Below are positions 33,421-45,148 of a DNA stretch of 64,000 bases, piece by piece. The stretch is from Ochotona curzoniae (Eukaryota; Chordata; Mammalia; Lagomorpha; Ochotonidae), in contig NW_024467121.1 in NCBI RefSeq assembly GCF_017591425.1, positions 1,674,001 through 1,738,000 on the forward strand. The letters run 5' to 3'. Positions within the stretch are counted from its first letter, which is position 1, and every line of letters starts with the position of its first letter. A program made the translations under genes and the position numbers. A model generated the notes under the pieces. The model saw only the letters and a program-made list of their open reading frames with translations, had not been told where the DNA came from and searched no databases.

Positions 33421-33729
33421 CTTTTTTTTAAGTGTTAGAGGAGAGAAGGAAAGAGAGTGAGCAAGCTAGAGAGCATCCTCCTCCTTCTGCTGGTTCATTC
33501 TTCAAATGATGTCAATGGTTAGAGTTAAGCTGATATAAGGCCAGGAGCCAAGAGCTTCTTCTAGCTCTCCCATGTGGATTCAGGAGTTCGTGAATTTGAG
33601 CCATTCTCTTTTGCTTTCCCAGGCCATTAGCAGGGAACTATGACAGAAGTGGAGCAGCTGGGATTAGAACTGACTGTCATGTGGGATGCTGATACTGCAG
33701 GTGGAGGCTTAGTCTACTATGCCAGCCCC
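33421..33729 (-). mobile_element. CSINE, antisense
   Basis: Blocks CTGCTGGTTCATTCTTCAAA, GGCCAGGAGCCAAGAGCTTC, GTGGAGCAGCTGGGATTAGA and ACTATGCCAGCCCCA occur in the expected order. Confidence 0.85.
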
Positions 33730-34989
33730 AATTAAATATTTTTGGTCATGGTTTGTGCTCTAGGTAACACCATTTGGAAATTCTGGCCTTGTCTATGGAA
33801 TGGTTGAATAGGACAACTCCAGGAGAGGTGCGTTGTGTCATCACCATGGGCAAAGCATTTCATGGTGGAGGGCATTTGATTGGTTCATTTAAGTCCTGGA
33901 CTAGCTTATTTCTCTGTTAATACATTTGTAGCTGAGCTACCAGAGAGTTGGGATATTTTAGTTCTGAAAACAATCCTTCCCTTAATTTATTTATCTTTCC
34001 TAATTTGTTGTTTTTTTTACATTATTCTCTCTAAAAGTCTGAGTTTTTAAAGCTCGGGAAAAAAGCACAAACTATGTCTATAAAAGTACCACGCAATTCA
34101 TCTTATCCACTTGACCTCCTTTATCTTGCTTAGTTTATCAGTCCATCTTGGAAACACACTTTCACCAAGCTGACCATGACTATTTATATATACTTAGAGG
34201 ACATTCCACTGGAAATTACTCTCACAGTGTTCTGTTCTGTACAGCAAGGAAGCCGTAACAGGATCCTACTATTTCGTCACTATGTTTTCCTTAAAATCGT
34301 TTCCTGTGCTGCTATCAGCCAGTTAAGGATTAAGAGAATCTCCCGCAGGCATTCCAAAACATCCTTCCAACTCATTTGGTTTCTCCTGGAACGAGAACCA
34401 TTTAGATATTTCTTTGGTAAATGCTGACAAAGCAAAATGTAAGCCTGTAGAGAGGTAGAGCTATTTTCTTGGATGGGACTATTGTGATGACTGCCAGGCA
34501 CAAGAGACTCTGTTGGAGACTAGACTATGATGGAGTATGATGTGGTGATGGGGCCCGTCCCTTCAGCAGGCCAAGAGAGGAGAGGAGATAACTGCATAGC
34601 TGATTACCCATCATTCAGATAAAGACAAATCTGAGATAACAATAGAATGATGGCCCCGGATGCACATGCTGAGTGGATAGAGGCAAAGGTTTTCAAGAAG
34701 TCCTCTCAGAATAGGTTTGAAGGATAGATGGGATTTCACATCAAGGAAATTTTGGGGGTGATGTTTCCCACAAGGGAAGAATGAGAATGGAAGGGAACCT
34801 AAGGTGTGTTCAAGAAGGATTGGGCCAGTCTTTGTTAGCACTCAGCCATCCTGTGACATTGGCCACAAACCAGCTGTCACCCTGATTCCTCTGCTGCCTC
34901 TAAACTTCACACAACAGAGTTCTAAGCCCTAGGGATTTTATCTTCTGAGAATCTTTCAAATTCACCACAGTGCATTCCACTTCGTCATT
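33730..34989. other. Unassigned, mostly unique sequence
   Basis: No recognised gene or repeat. The ORF at 34176-34427 has no domain. Confidence 0.4.
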
Positions 34990-35555
34990 GCTAGTCTATC
35001 CATCTTCCTGCAATCAACTTCTGACTGATTTCACTTTCCTGCCTGGGCTGCCTCCAATCCACTTTTCACATCACATTCAGTCTTCCACAGCAGCCATGGC
35101 TGCCAAGATGCAGTTCAAATTTCTGACCCTGGCCTGGGTGCCAGTATTAAGTGGTCCTGAACTCAAACTCCAGCTTATTTTTGTTATCAGTAATGTGACC
35201 AGCTGTCATCAAATTTTTGTCTCTTCATCCAGAAAGTGAGAATTCTTAGTAGCCATCATTAATACTATTGTTGCTTTTCCTGCCCCATTGTCATACGATT
35301 CCTGCTCCCAGATTTTGTCTGCAAATGCATAAAGTTCTCTCTTGCCTACTCTGTGTCCTTCTGTCCGTCCCCTTTCCTTCTTCTACCTGTCTCTGGAGAC
35401 TTCCCTTCAACATCTCTTCCTCTTGAATCCTTCTCTTGAATCCTTTAGCTTGAGTCCTTCTCTGGGTTCATTGTTCCTCAGGGGCCTATTGGACACCTGT
35501 GCTTGCATCTACCTTGTACTTACCATATCATGTTACATGTCTTCACACCTAGCTG
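34990..35555 (+). mobile_element. Probable L2 LINE fragment, sense
   Basis: GGGCTGCCTCCAATCCACTT followed by TTCACATCACATTCAGTC resembles the L2 segment with CTGCCTCCAATCCATTCTTC. Pyrimidine-rich text at 35330-35540 fits the later L2 region (CTTCCCTTCAACATCTCTTC, then CACCTGTGCTTGC). It is heavily diverged. Confidence 0.5.
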
Positions 35556-35559
35556 AAAA

Positions 35560-36150
35560 ATTCCCAGAAGTGGAATTGCTTATCAGATGAAATGTCTATT
35601 TTAAATTAAGATATCCAGAGCCAGACTGTCCTCTAGAAACAGCTATCAATTTCCATTCCTATCAGTGGTTAATAAGAGGACCTTGCTAATTCCAGGCAGT
35701 ATTATTCCTTTCAGTCTTTGCCAACCTGATAGGTGAAGTATGTATAATTCATCACTGTTTAACAGGACTTCCTTGGATATCCAGTGGCATATCATGGTAT
35801 CTGTACTTCTATCCTTGTGAATTATCTCTTTGATTTTCATTCATTTTTTTCCTAGTGGGGAATTTATGTTTCCCTTATTGATTTATAAGCTGTAAGATTA
35901 TACTCACCTTAAAAATATTCTTTGCCAATATTTTCCCCCACTTGTTATAGAACTTCAAACTTATTTTATGTAATATTTTTGTAGACTGTAGAGTTTACAG
36001 TTTTTATATTGTCAAACCTATGAAGTTTATAGATTTTATATTACCAAACCTAATATTGTTAAAAATGTTCTTCTGAATTAAAAATATTTTATGAGATTTC
36101 AAAAAATATTTCAGCCTCAATATTTTCAGAACTTATTTAGGCAAAGGATA
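35560..36150 (-). mobile_element. L1M LINE fragment, antisense
   Basis: TGGAATTGCTTATCAGATGA, TTTCCATTCCTATCAGTGG, TCTTTGCCAACCTGATAGGT, TTGTGAATTATCTCTTTGAT and ATATTCTTTGCCAATATTTT follow the complement of the old L1 ORF2 end and 3' flank in order. Confidence 0.75.
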
Positions 36151-36159
36151 AAAATATAT

Positions 36160-36470
36160 AGGGAGCACACGTTGTGTGGCAGTAGGTTAAGCCGCCACTA
36201 AGTGAAACTAGCTCCCTGTAGTTTGAGTCCTCGCTGTGCTGCTTGCCATCCAGCTCCCTGCTTATACACTTGGGAAAGCAGGAGAAGACAGGCCAAGAAT
36301 TTGGGCCCCTGTACACATGTGGGAGACCTAGATGGAGTTTCAGATTCCTGGCTTTGGCTTGGACTAGCTCTGGCCATTCCAGTTATTTGGGAAATGAAGT
36401 AGTGGGTGTAAAATTTCTCTCTTTCTCTCTCTACCTTTCAAATCAGTAAGGAAATCCTAAAAAGTTTATA
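36160..36470 (+). mobile_element. CSINE, sense
   Basis: GGCAGTAGGTTAAGCCGCCA in the head is followed by GCCATCCAGCTCCCTGCTTA, CATGTGGGAGACCTAGATGG and the CTCTCTACCTTTCAAATCAG end. Confidence 0.85.
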
Positions 36471-38334
36471 GCACTCTTTACTTTTCTCCTAAACTGATGT
36501 TTCACTATTTCAATAGTATAATCTTACAGTTCTTACTCCATGAAGAATCAGTTTAAAATATTTGAATCATATAATAATTTCATGTGTGCATTTATGTTTA
36601 TATGTACATATGTATATGTGTGAGCATCTCTATGTATGTGTATCTTTGTATGTGTATGTTTATGAATCTGAGTGTGTTATCTCTCTCTGCCTAGTCCCTG
36701 GATTCTTCCTTCTTTTTTGTAGCTGTATCTCTATTCCCATAGAGCTGCTATACTATTTTGCTTCATATTGCCTAATGGGCTATTTTGCTGTTAAGTCAAC
36801 CTCAGTGACCTTATTCTGTATATTTCCCTAGAATTGTGTCCTGGTATCCAGGGTAAGGAAAGAATTCACAGATGCTCTGTGCTTGCCCAGAGATTCTCAA
36901 GACTCAAGGATAGCTTCAGATTGCAGTGTATTTGCAGAGTTGCTGGGTCAGGGTGCTGCTGTAGAACTCATGGGAGCAATGACCCTAGAAGTTTAGGCAT
37001 TCAGTCACAGTGAGGTCTGGAGGATTAAGTGTGCACCTACTGAGGAGACTGACAGCACAGAGCAAGGGTGGGGATGTAGGAGGGCCCGTAAAAGCATAAG
37101 AGGACTGATCTCTGCTGTCACTCTGACTTAACTCAGCACCACATGTGCTTCCTCCACACTCATAAAGTTAGGATACCTAAATGCTCTATTATTCTTATGA
37201 TAAGAATGTGGGAGATGATGGATTGCAAACATGAATGCTGGTGACTAGAACACTCTGTGAAATGTTCATCTACAGAGGAATGAGGGGCTGTTTATTTATG
37301 CTGTGAAATTCTTACAACATTTTCAGAGCCAAGAGGAGAGGGACTTCACCCTAAGACCTTATATGGGTCCTGTCCCTACCCTTGAAGAAAGAGCATTTGA
37401 GTTCTCTATGCTTTCATTTGCATGCCTGTGTTCTAGCTGCTGACACTGTCTTGCTATCTTAACTCAGTCCAGCCCCACAAAATACCATGCCAAAAACAGG
37501 TCAGGAAAAGCAAGCGAGCAAGGTTTGGATTAAGCCTGTGAGGAAGGCCTGCTGCAGAGCTGTGGGGCGAGGAGGGGGACGGTCACACAGGTCAAATTCC
37601 ATGAAGGCAAGTCTTGGTCTAAATCTCCTGAGGTCTGTGCTCTCCTCGTGATCAATGGTTTTCCTTTAAGGCAGTTATCCCCTTGGGCTGCAGCCATCTT
37701 TTGTTACTGTGCTATTTTGTGGTGACCAGATTTAACCTATAAATAGAACTTGCATGACTACGTTCTTCTGGAAATGAGGAGCAAATCAGCCCTCGACTCA
37801 GCTTGCCTAGGTGACTTGTCAGAAGATGGGCAGGGTATAGTTTGCCTTCCTTAGGAAATGACACATTTTTGAGTGACAGTTTCATCTGAAATTGTGCAAT
37901 TCACAGAATTTCCCTAAAATGCTGTGACAGTGTCAGGATGTCTTCAGGCAGCTGATTCCTGCTCTGAGTTTACAAAATGAAACACAGATTTTTCCTTCCA
38001 GAGATGTAAACAGATTTACTCCCATGTAGAAGCATGGCCAGAGTGAGTAAAAATAAGAACTTCATTAGCTTCCAATTGTGTTCTATTATTTTCTGTGTCT
38101 GCATTCTTGAATGCAGTCAGTCGGTCCTTAGGGAAAGGAAAAATTGAATCAGTTTTAACTCTTCTAGTATGGAGGCATGATTTAGTATGGGACAATATCT
38201 TGCTTGACCATCAGTAGTTCAAAAAAAATCCATACATACAAATCAATGTGTATCTGGTCTTTCTGTTTTGTTTTGTTTTATTTCTTAACTGGCATCTTGT
38301 ATTTGTTACAAATTCCAGGAAGCTATGGCATTCC
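36471..38334. other. Unassigned, mostly unique sequence
   Basis: A TGTATATGTG-type low-complexity patch lies at about 36590-36670. No recognised gene or confident repeat. Confidence 0.4.
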
Positions 38335-38720
38335 CTTTGTGGTAAACACAAGACATTTGCTGAGTGTCCAGACAGGCCAACGCACAGTCATAGCCTCTAG
38401 TGACAGGGAGACAAACCCAGAGTTAGGGAGACAGTCCCAGATGTCAGGGCTGACCATGGGGAACACAGGGAAATGAAGATAAGAGCTTCTGAGATGAGAA
38501 TACATAGAAGAACCAACTAGCTCAAATTAACATTGGGACCAGGAGGAGTCAACAAGGGCTTTTGGGAGGAGACAAGGTGGCGACTGAACTGATTCCTGAT
38601 GACGAAGTGGAAGTTGGCCAAATGAAGAAAGGGAATCAGAGAGTTAGAGGAGCACTAGCAAAGCTATGGAGGCATGATAAACCACCCAAAGCAGGAAGAC
38701 CAATGGAGTACCAGGATTCC
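38335..38720 (-). mobile_element. Possible L2 LINE, antisense
   Basis: GACAGGGAGACAAACCCAGA and GGCTTTTGGGAGGAGACAAG followed by CTGAACTGATTCCTGATGAC loosely follow the complement of the L2 3' portion. Divergence is high. Confidence 0.35.
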
Positions 38721-38734
38721 AATCTCTTCTTATC

Positions 38735-38805
38735 CTTGCCAACATCTATTTTCCATTTACCTTTTCAAAATAGTTTGGCTGCTATTCTTTCATTTACCCT
38801 TCTTT
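38735..38805 (-). mobile_element. Short L1 fragment, antisense
   Basis: CTTATCCTTGCCAACATCTA and TTTGGCTGCTATTCTTTCAT resemble the complement of the L1 ORF2 end. It is only about 70 bp long. Confidence 0.45.
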
Positions 38806-40324
38806 GAAGTTTGTGGCAGAATGCTGTGTGTCTACTAAATTGCATTTTTCTTTTGGGCACCAAAAGACTCTAACATCTCCTGTAATTAGGAGCACATTCT
38901 CGCTGATTTCTTGTCAACCGGGCATACCTGCTGTTCCTAGACCTGGGTCGTGAAAAGTTGCTGTTGGTTTCTCATCACATCCAGTGACCGAATGGGAATG
39001 ACTCCGGTGATCTATAGGGGGCAGGGCCACAAGCTGAAAGGACCTTGGGCACAGTTGTGGGCAAGCTGCTGAGGAGTGCTCCAAGAGCCCCATGGTGGCC
39101 CGCTAGGAAGCCAGTGTCCAATTCTGTTACAGTTGCTGAAGTTTGGGGATGTCTGTTGTGGCACTCACCCTAACACAGGACCACACCATCTCTCACCTTT
39201 ATTTTTGTTGACACTGTTGCTTGTTTTCCCCTAAACCTCTGACTCTTTTAGCCTCTGCATATATAAGTAGAAAATGGCCGCATGCATTGTTGTCCTTTAC
39301 TCTCCGTTAAGTTTGATTATGAGATTTTTAGCAGCACTGAATTCCAAATTCAAGCCTTCAGAATAGAGAATCAGTTGGGCCCGACTAACAGCTGTTAGAG
39401 ATGGGATGGTGAAATTTGCCTTTGACTTTAAAACTGCTGTTTCTTTATATTTAATTAGTCTTTTGAAAACCATTTTCTATTTTCTGGTTATGTACTGAGG
39501 ATTGAATTAGGCATTGCAAACTCAGAAGCATTTACAGGCCAAGCAGATGTAATCAATAAAAGTGGCAGTGGGATTTAAGACAATCAAAAGTGAGTGGGCC
39601 CATGAGAAATAGAATGTGTGCCCCTCATAAAGGCTTCCAGAACTGGAGTTGTATGAAATGCCACTGTGAGACCAATCGCACGTCTCAGGGCTGCCCTGAG
39701 CTACCGAAGCTGTGAGTGTGTGTCTTTGTTCAGTGATCTCTTCCTCCTTCCACAAATTAACCCGTATACTGTCCTCTTGCTCATGTGAATCCTGTAACAA
39801 GCGGGCATGCTTGTTCCTTGCTTTCAGGCCTCAGGTAGAGAAGGAACTGCAGAAGTTGATTGCGTAACAGGGGAGAAGAATTCTGTTTCCATATGTCATC
39901 ATTTCTACTACATCTGTTATCAGTGTGCTTGCTTAATATCATAGTTGTTTAGCTTTGTTGTTGTTATTTAGGTACTATAGAAGGCTAAAAGGAAATTTGG
40001 AAAAGAAAATGGAAAAAGTGGGCAAAACTGACTCATTTGTCCATCCAAAAGCAATCAGGTGAACATTTTGATGTATTTTTTTTCTGATTTTTTTCTTCTG
40101 TGGAAAGTTTGAAATGCTATTTATTGTTTTAAACTCACTTTGTGCCAAAAGAGATTAAAGCTAACTCTAAGTCTTTAAGTGATTGCTTATGTGCACAGGT
40201 ATTTTATGTATGTATGTGTTTATTTAGAAATAATGCCAATCATATTGTATGTATTAATAGCTGTGTACATCTTTTAAAGAAAATGAGTCTTAGAGATATT
40301 TCTATGTGGTTGTCACAAGAGCAA
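38806..40324. other. Unassigned, mostly unique sequence
   Basis: No gene recognised. A GGGGGCAG motif near 39017 partly fits a CTCF core but lacks its first half. Confidence 0.4.
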
Positions 40325-40395
40325 TAGATAGTATTTATGGAGTGCTGTGATGTATCAGGTACTCCTTGAAAATGTCACATGTGCCACCTTATTTT
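40325..40395 (-). mobile_element. Possible MIR fragment, antisense
   Basis: AGTATTTATGGAGTGCTGTG, then ATGTATCAGGTACTCCTTG, resembles the complement of the MIR 3' end. A CSINE cuts it on the right. Confidence 0.4.
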
Positions 40396-40645
40396 TTCTT
40401 TTACTATATATTTTAAAAGCAGATCTACGTATTAAGAGAGAGAGACTAAGTGAAAGCAAGAGCTTGTGTCTCCTGGGTCATTCCTAAAATGTCCACAACC
40501 GACAGAACCAGAAGCCAGAAACAGTCCAAGTCTCCAACATAGGTGCCAGGGACCCAATTACTTGAGCTATCGACATAACAGAGATAGTAACAATGGGTCC
40601 TGCTAGTCTGACCTCAGGGTCTACACGCTTAACCGTCACAATGCA
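40396..40645 (-). mobile_element. CSINE, antisense, decayed
   Basis: TTTTAAAAGCAGATCTACGT is the tail side. AACCAGAAGCCAGAAACAGT, GGTGCCAGGGACCCAATTAC and CGCTTAACCGTCACAATGC follow. Confidence 0.7.
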
Positions 40646-41149
40646 AGTAGTTTGTGTCATGCTTCACAGACTGTTCCACAGCTTAAAAAAAGCTACATGA
40701 TGTTTGGGTAGTTCTAAAATTTTACTAAGGTAAATAATATTACAGAGATATCTTGGTTTACCGTTGTACATGTTCTATGGAATATATCTCAGTCAATGGG
40801 TACTACTAAGCCATAAATTAATGGGGAATTAAGCTTTTATTATTTATCAGCATGGAAGCTATACCAATTTGTATTTTAACTCACAGACTATGAAAAGACA
40901 TGTTCTTTTGCCAGCACAAAGTTACAATATTTTAATTTTTGCTCATGTAATGAATAAAAGAAAAATGACATCCCCTTAAGAAATTTTGCATGTAATTAAT
41001 TGTTAGGATTTGATGTTTTTTGAACATTTAAATTTCATTATTATTATTGAGTTACCTACCAAAAGCCTCTAGTGATTTTTTCTCTTTATTTTTTCTCATT
41101 TCTTTTGGGATTCCTTCATGAATTGTGGGTTTTTAAGCACTGTTTCAGG
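40646..41149. other. Unassigned AT-rich sequence
   Basis: No recognised gene or repeat. Confidence 0.35.
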
Positions 41150-41430
41150 TGGCATTTAAAGACATGAAATATAGCATGGAGGACAGGTTCTGAGCATAGT
41201 CCTGGCAGTTCAACTGTCTGGTTCTAATACTGGCTGGATCAATTACTAATTGTGTGATTAGTCTAATTGCCTGACCTGTATTTCCTGGCCTGAAAATGTG
41301 AATAATTATGGCACCTACCTCACACCTTTCTAGAGGTAAATGAATGAGGACACATTAAATCAGTATCTGGCACACAGGAAGTATTATAAGCAGTCTGTAT
41401 TGTTATTTGTTGCAAATATTTTTCTATATA
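41150..41430 (+). mobile_element. MIR, sense, nearly full length
   Basis: It contains AACTGTCTGGTTCTAATACT, TCAATTACTAATTGTGTGAT, AATGTGAATAATTATGGCAC, CACCTACCTCACACCTTTCT and TATCTGGCACACAGGAAGTA. These follow the MIR consensus through head, core and LINE-like tail. Confidence 0.85.
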
Positions 41431-42712
41431 CTGCTCATTTTCTAGCTTTGTGCTGTCTTGTCATGAGTAAGCTTAAATTAAAAAAAATTGAAGAGTAAAT
41501 TTCCTCACTCTTTTAGAGTTTCTGAATGTCAGGTCTTTAAGGGTTTCTCCATTGTCATCAGCCACAAGAAGGGACAGTCAGTGGTGTGAAGGTCATGGTT
41601 GGGCTCCAGGCTGTGACCCATCATCCCCACACTGGGTCCCAGGAAGTGATTTCTCAGATCTGTGTTGCTCAATGCTGCTTGCTCCCCATGGGCTTGATCT
41701 GTTAGGTCAGGAGATGGGAGTAAAGAGAAGTTGAGTGTTACTTATTCCCTTTCTCTTTCCTTTAGCAATCAAAGGCTTACCCTTATAAATAATTATTCTT
41801 TTATCTCCCTTTAGTTCAATCCTTTGGAAGTCCAGCTGAGATTTTGTTAGGAGGAAAGCACTTTAGTCCCAAATCTGTATTTATTGAATTAAGTCTATAG
41901 TTCATGGCTGCTCCTATTTTCTTATGCATGTTTCCTATTTTAGCAACATTAGGTGCTTGGTTGAGATTTAAGGCTGTGGTCATGTGTTATACCATGAAAT
42001 TATCCTTCGGGTTAAATATTTGTGTTTTTCTGTTGGAAGAGGAAAGGGTATGCAAGTGAGGGAGTGGATGGTGCTGCTGTCAACACATAATTAAAAGGAT
42101 TTTTTCAAGGTCATGTTTTCAGGGGACCTATGATGCTTGTGCGATAACAAGGATAAAATGTGCCTTGAGCTACAGAAGCATTGAAAGAATTTTTAGTGAC
42201 TGTATACAGAACCTTTGACCTGAGTCCTAAGATTAGTTCCATGTTCTGAACTCCTTTTAAAACGACCCTATTATAGTCGTGTGAATGATTGCCACTTTTC
42301 AATTCCATCTTTTATAACATGGACCCCACGGGGTAGACTGGGTCATGATACAATAGTGGAAAGATTGAATTAGAAATGAAGTATTCCTTATGTAATAGTA
42401 TATTACAGACTAATAATATTTAAGAGTAGGAATCCATCTGCATTTCTGTGATTACCACTGCCCTGTCTCTCATTCACTCATGGAAACTGTCCCCTTCTTC
42501 CTCTCTGTTTTGAGCCATTATGTAATGTCTTCAAACTTAATCATCATACTGTTAGATATGAATAAAATGTAAATGTAAAATGCCCTTGAATGCTCTGGCA
42601 GGGCCCGGGGAGCCTGAGAGGTGCTGTAGTTCAAAGATTTATGTAAAGAATCATGGCCACCTGCTCCTGTTCCATGAAAATCTGTTACAGCTGGAACTCC
42701 AGCAGGAAGGAC
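41431..42712. other. Unassigned, mostly unique sequence
   Basis: No recognised gene or repeat. The ORFs at 41552-41734 and 42111-42308 are featureless. Confidence 0.4.
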
Positions 42713-42735
42713 TACTTCCTATCCACTAAATTTTA
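42713..42735. repeat. Left target-site duplication of the 7SL retropseudogene
   Basis: A 23-bp stretch (TACTTCCTATCCACTAAATT plus TTA) recurs at 42965-42987 with one difference (C to T). It flanks the 7SL copy on both sides. Confidence 0.92.
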
Positions 42736-42964
42736 CTGATCAGCACGGGAGTTTTGACCTGCTCCGTTTCCGACCTGGGCCGGTTCACCCCTCCTTAGGC
42801 AACCTGGTGGTACCCCGCTCCCGGGAGGTCACCATATTGATGCCGAACTTAGTGTGGACACCCGATCAGCATAGCCACTACAGCCCAGAACTCCTGGACT
42901 CAAGCGATCCTCCAGCCTCAGCCTCCGGAGTAGCTGGGACTACAGGCGCGCCACCACGCCCGGC
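42736..42964 (-). pseudogene. 7SL (SRP) RNA retropseudogene, 3'-truncated and tailless
   Basis: Read on the minus strand it begins exactly at the 7SL 5' end, GCCGGGCGTGGTGGCGCG. It continues through TAGTCCCAGCTACTC, CTGAGGCTGGAGGATCGCTT, GATCGGGTGTCC, AAGTTCGGCATCAATATGGT and AACGGAGCAGGTCAAAACTC. It stops at about nucleotide 230 of the roughly 300-nt RNA, just after GTGCTGATCAG. The S-domain sequence shows it derives from 7SL and not from an Alu. Differences include a 2-nt deletion within the A-box region and CpG-to-TpG changes. There is no A-tail, and a 23-bp target-site duplication flanks it. It is a young L1-mobilised, non-functional copy of the type called tailless retropseudogene. Confidence 0.95.
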
Positions 42965-42987
42965 TACTTTCTATCCACTAAATTTTA
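42965..42987. repeat. Right target-site duplication of the 7SL retropseudogene
   Basis: Partner of 42713-42735. The shared sequence contains TAAATTTTA; its TTTT/A step is compatible with an L1 endonuclease nick. Confidence 0.92.
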
Positions 42988-43053
42988 GAGCAGGCTATCT
43001 CTTTCCTATACTACCTTGATTACCTAGAAGGAGGGCAGACATGAGAAAAACAG

Positions 43054-43376
43054 AGAACAGGGTTTGGTATCATGAAATAGTAGGTTAAGCTTCAATCTGC
43101 AGTAAGCTTCTTGTGTCCTGGCTGTTCCCCTTTCCATCCAGCTCCTGGTTTATATCCTGAGAAAGCAGCAGAGGATGACCCAAGGCCTTCAGTCCCTGCA
43201 CCCACATGGGAGCACCAGAGGAAGCTCCTGGTTCCTTACTTCAGATAGGCTAAGCTCTGGCCATTATGGTCATTTGGGGAGGGAATCATTGGATGGAAGA
43301 TCTCTTTCTGTGTCTCCTTCTCTCTGTAATTATGCCTTTCAAACAAGAATAAAATAAATCTTTAAAAAAAAAGAAA
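43054..43376 (+). mobile_element. CSINE, sense
   Basis: ATCATGAAATAGTAGGTTAA forms the head. CCATCCAGCTCCTGGTTTAT, CACCCACATGGGAGCACCAG and GCCTTTCAAACAAGAATAAA with an A-tail follow. Confidence 0.85.
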
Positions 43377-43597
43377 AGCAGAGAGCATTAGAATTTATAA
43401 AATATAGCCACCATTTTTTGAAAAGTATTTGGAGGAAAATAAGCTTCTATAGAAATGGATGGGTAAGTTAGTTTTACTTACTGATTAGCTTACTTATAGT
43501 TTCTCATTCATGTTGATGTTTAAACTCCCAGAAAGATGGGAACATATTGTTTAATATTGCATATTCAGTGTGCAAATAGTAATAAGCCTGAACAATG

Positions 43598-43608
43598 AAG
43601 AAATTCTG
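43598..43608. repeat. Left target-site duplication of the young CSINE
   Basis: AAGAAATTCTG recurs exactly at 43952-43962 after the A-tail. Confidence 0.9.
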
Positions 43609-43951
43609 GGGCCCGGCGCTGTGGCGCAAGTGGTTAAAGGTCCTCACCTTGCACGCGCCGGGATCCCATATGGGCGCCGGTTCTAATCCCGGCAGCCCCG
43701 CTTCCCTTCCAGCTCCCTGCCTGTGGCCTGGGAAAGCAGTCGAGGACGGCCCAAAGCTTTGGGAACCTGCACCCGCGTGGGAGACCCGGAAGAGGCTCCT
43801 GGCTTCGGATCGGCATAGTATCGGCCCGTTGCGCTCACTTGGGGAGTGAATCATCGGACGGAAGATCTTCCTCTCTGTCTCTCCTCTCTGTATATCCGCC
43901 TTTCCAATAAAAAAAAAATAATAAAAATAAATCTTTAAAAAAAAAAAAAAA
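43609..43951 (+). mobile_element. CSINE, sense, full length, youngest copy in the window
   Basis: It is complete from GGGCCCGGCGCTGTGGCGCA through the tRNA-like B-box region GGTTCTAATCCCGGC to AAATCTTTAAA and an A-run of about 18. CpGs are largely intact (GCACGCGCCGGGATCCCATA, CACCCGCGTGGGAGACCCGG). A perfect 11-bp target-site duplication flanks it. These features point to very recent, L1-mediated insertion. The pol III A and B boxes lie in the first 80 bp. ORFs on both strands here are repeat-derived. Confidence 0.97.
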
Positions 43952-43962
43952 AAGAAATTCTG
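43952..43962. repeat. Right target-site duplication of the young CSINE
   Basis: Exact partner of 43598-43608. Confidence 0.9.
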
Positions 43963-44189
43963 AGCCAACTGTAGGATTACCTAGAAATTTCAGGAGATGA
44001 TTCAGCTTGTGCGTTTTGATGGCAAGATCATGGCTGCATGCTTTCCAGCTATCCATATGTATCTCCAAGGAACCTATGATTATGTCAAGTTACACATCAA
44101 GGGGAATGAACACACGACATGTTCAGGTTGTGTATGGAATTAGGTTACTACCTGGTGATCTTATTTGTTTTTCAAAATTTTAGCTGTTT

Positions 44190-44425
44190 TTTTGGGGGGG
44201 AGATTTTTTTCTTAATTGAGAGGCAGAGACACAGACAGATAAATGGAGAAGAGAGACCTCCTATTTGCTAGTTCACTCACCACATGTCCACAGTGGTTAA
44301 GGCTGGGTCGGGCCAGAACAGAAAGCTGGGAAAACAGTACCAGCCTCTCCTGTAGATAGCAGGGGCCCAGCTACTTAGACCATCATCTGCTGTCAGAGTC
44401 TGGATTAGCATGAGGCTGAACGTTG
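44190..44425 (-). mobile_element. CSINE, antisense, truncated at the head
   Basis: TTAATTGAGAGGCAGAGACA, TTCACTCACCACATGTCCAC and GCAGGGGCCCAGCTACTTAG are present. The segment that should follow is missing beyond TGGATTAGCATGAGGCTGAA. Confidence 0.75.
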
Positions 44426-45148
44426 AAATGAAGCTAGTCCTAAGATCCAGGGAACAAAGGTATTTTATGGAAGCTGGGAAAGGCGAAGAAACAACTTTCC
44501 TGTCGAGTTTCTGCAAGGAACATACTGTGCTTTTAGCTCACTACTTTAGGCACGCCCTTTCTCAACCGTTTCTCTGGACTTTGAGTAAAATCAGTGTCCT
44601 CCTTCACATCAGATGTGCACATGTGATTCAGCCGTGGCCAACTGGAGCTATGTGCTTGTCTGGCCAGAGTCAAATAAGTTGGATATGCTTGAGTGTGTCC
44701 CATAAGCAAAAAACAAACAAAAAACCTTTGTGCATAAAATGGAACTTTTTTTCAATTCTATAACCAAATTTTTAATGAGGAGGCCTAGGTAAGTGATAAA
44801 AACAACATATCTATATTTGCACACAGATCCTAACTCAGGATGATTCAATTTGATGAGTTTTCAACTTTATGATGATATGAAAATACACCAATGCAAGCAT
44901 TCTGGCTTTTTTATTTGTTTGTACAGCATTCAGTAAATCACAGGAGATATGCAACATTTTATTATAAAATAGAATTTGTAGTAAGTGCTTAAGCATCTGA
45001 GCACGTTTAAGTAGGTTTAGCTAAACTGTGATATTCAACATTTTTTTGTATTATGATTTATGATATTTTCAACCTATGATGGATTTATTGGTGAGTAATT
45101 CAAAACAAACATTGAGGAATATCTATGTATTATACATTGAATGCAATA
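44426..45148. other. Unassigned sequence
   Basis: No recognised gene. The chance ORF at 44410-44763 starts inside the CSINE and has no domain. Confidence 0.35.

Noticed and set aside
39012..39025. Second CTCF site
   Set aside because: Only the GGGGGCAG half fits; the CC-A part is missing.
42736..42964. Primate Alu-like sequence, suggesting primate DNA or contamination
   Set aside because: The copy contains the 7SL S domain (AAGTTCGGCATCAATATGGT and onward), which Alu lacks, and is inserted with a target duplication in lagomorph sequence. It is a 7SL copy.
43504..43968. 154-codon minus-strand ORF, the longest in the window
   Set aside because: It lies across a young CSINE read in antisense with its poly-T tail. 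Similar ORFs occur at 1689, 15777, 26001 and 49939 in other CSINE copies.
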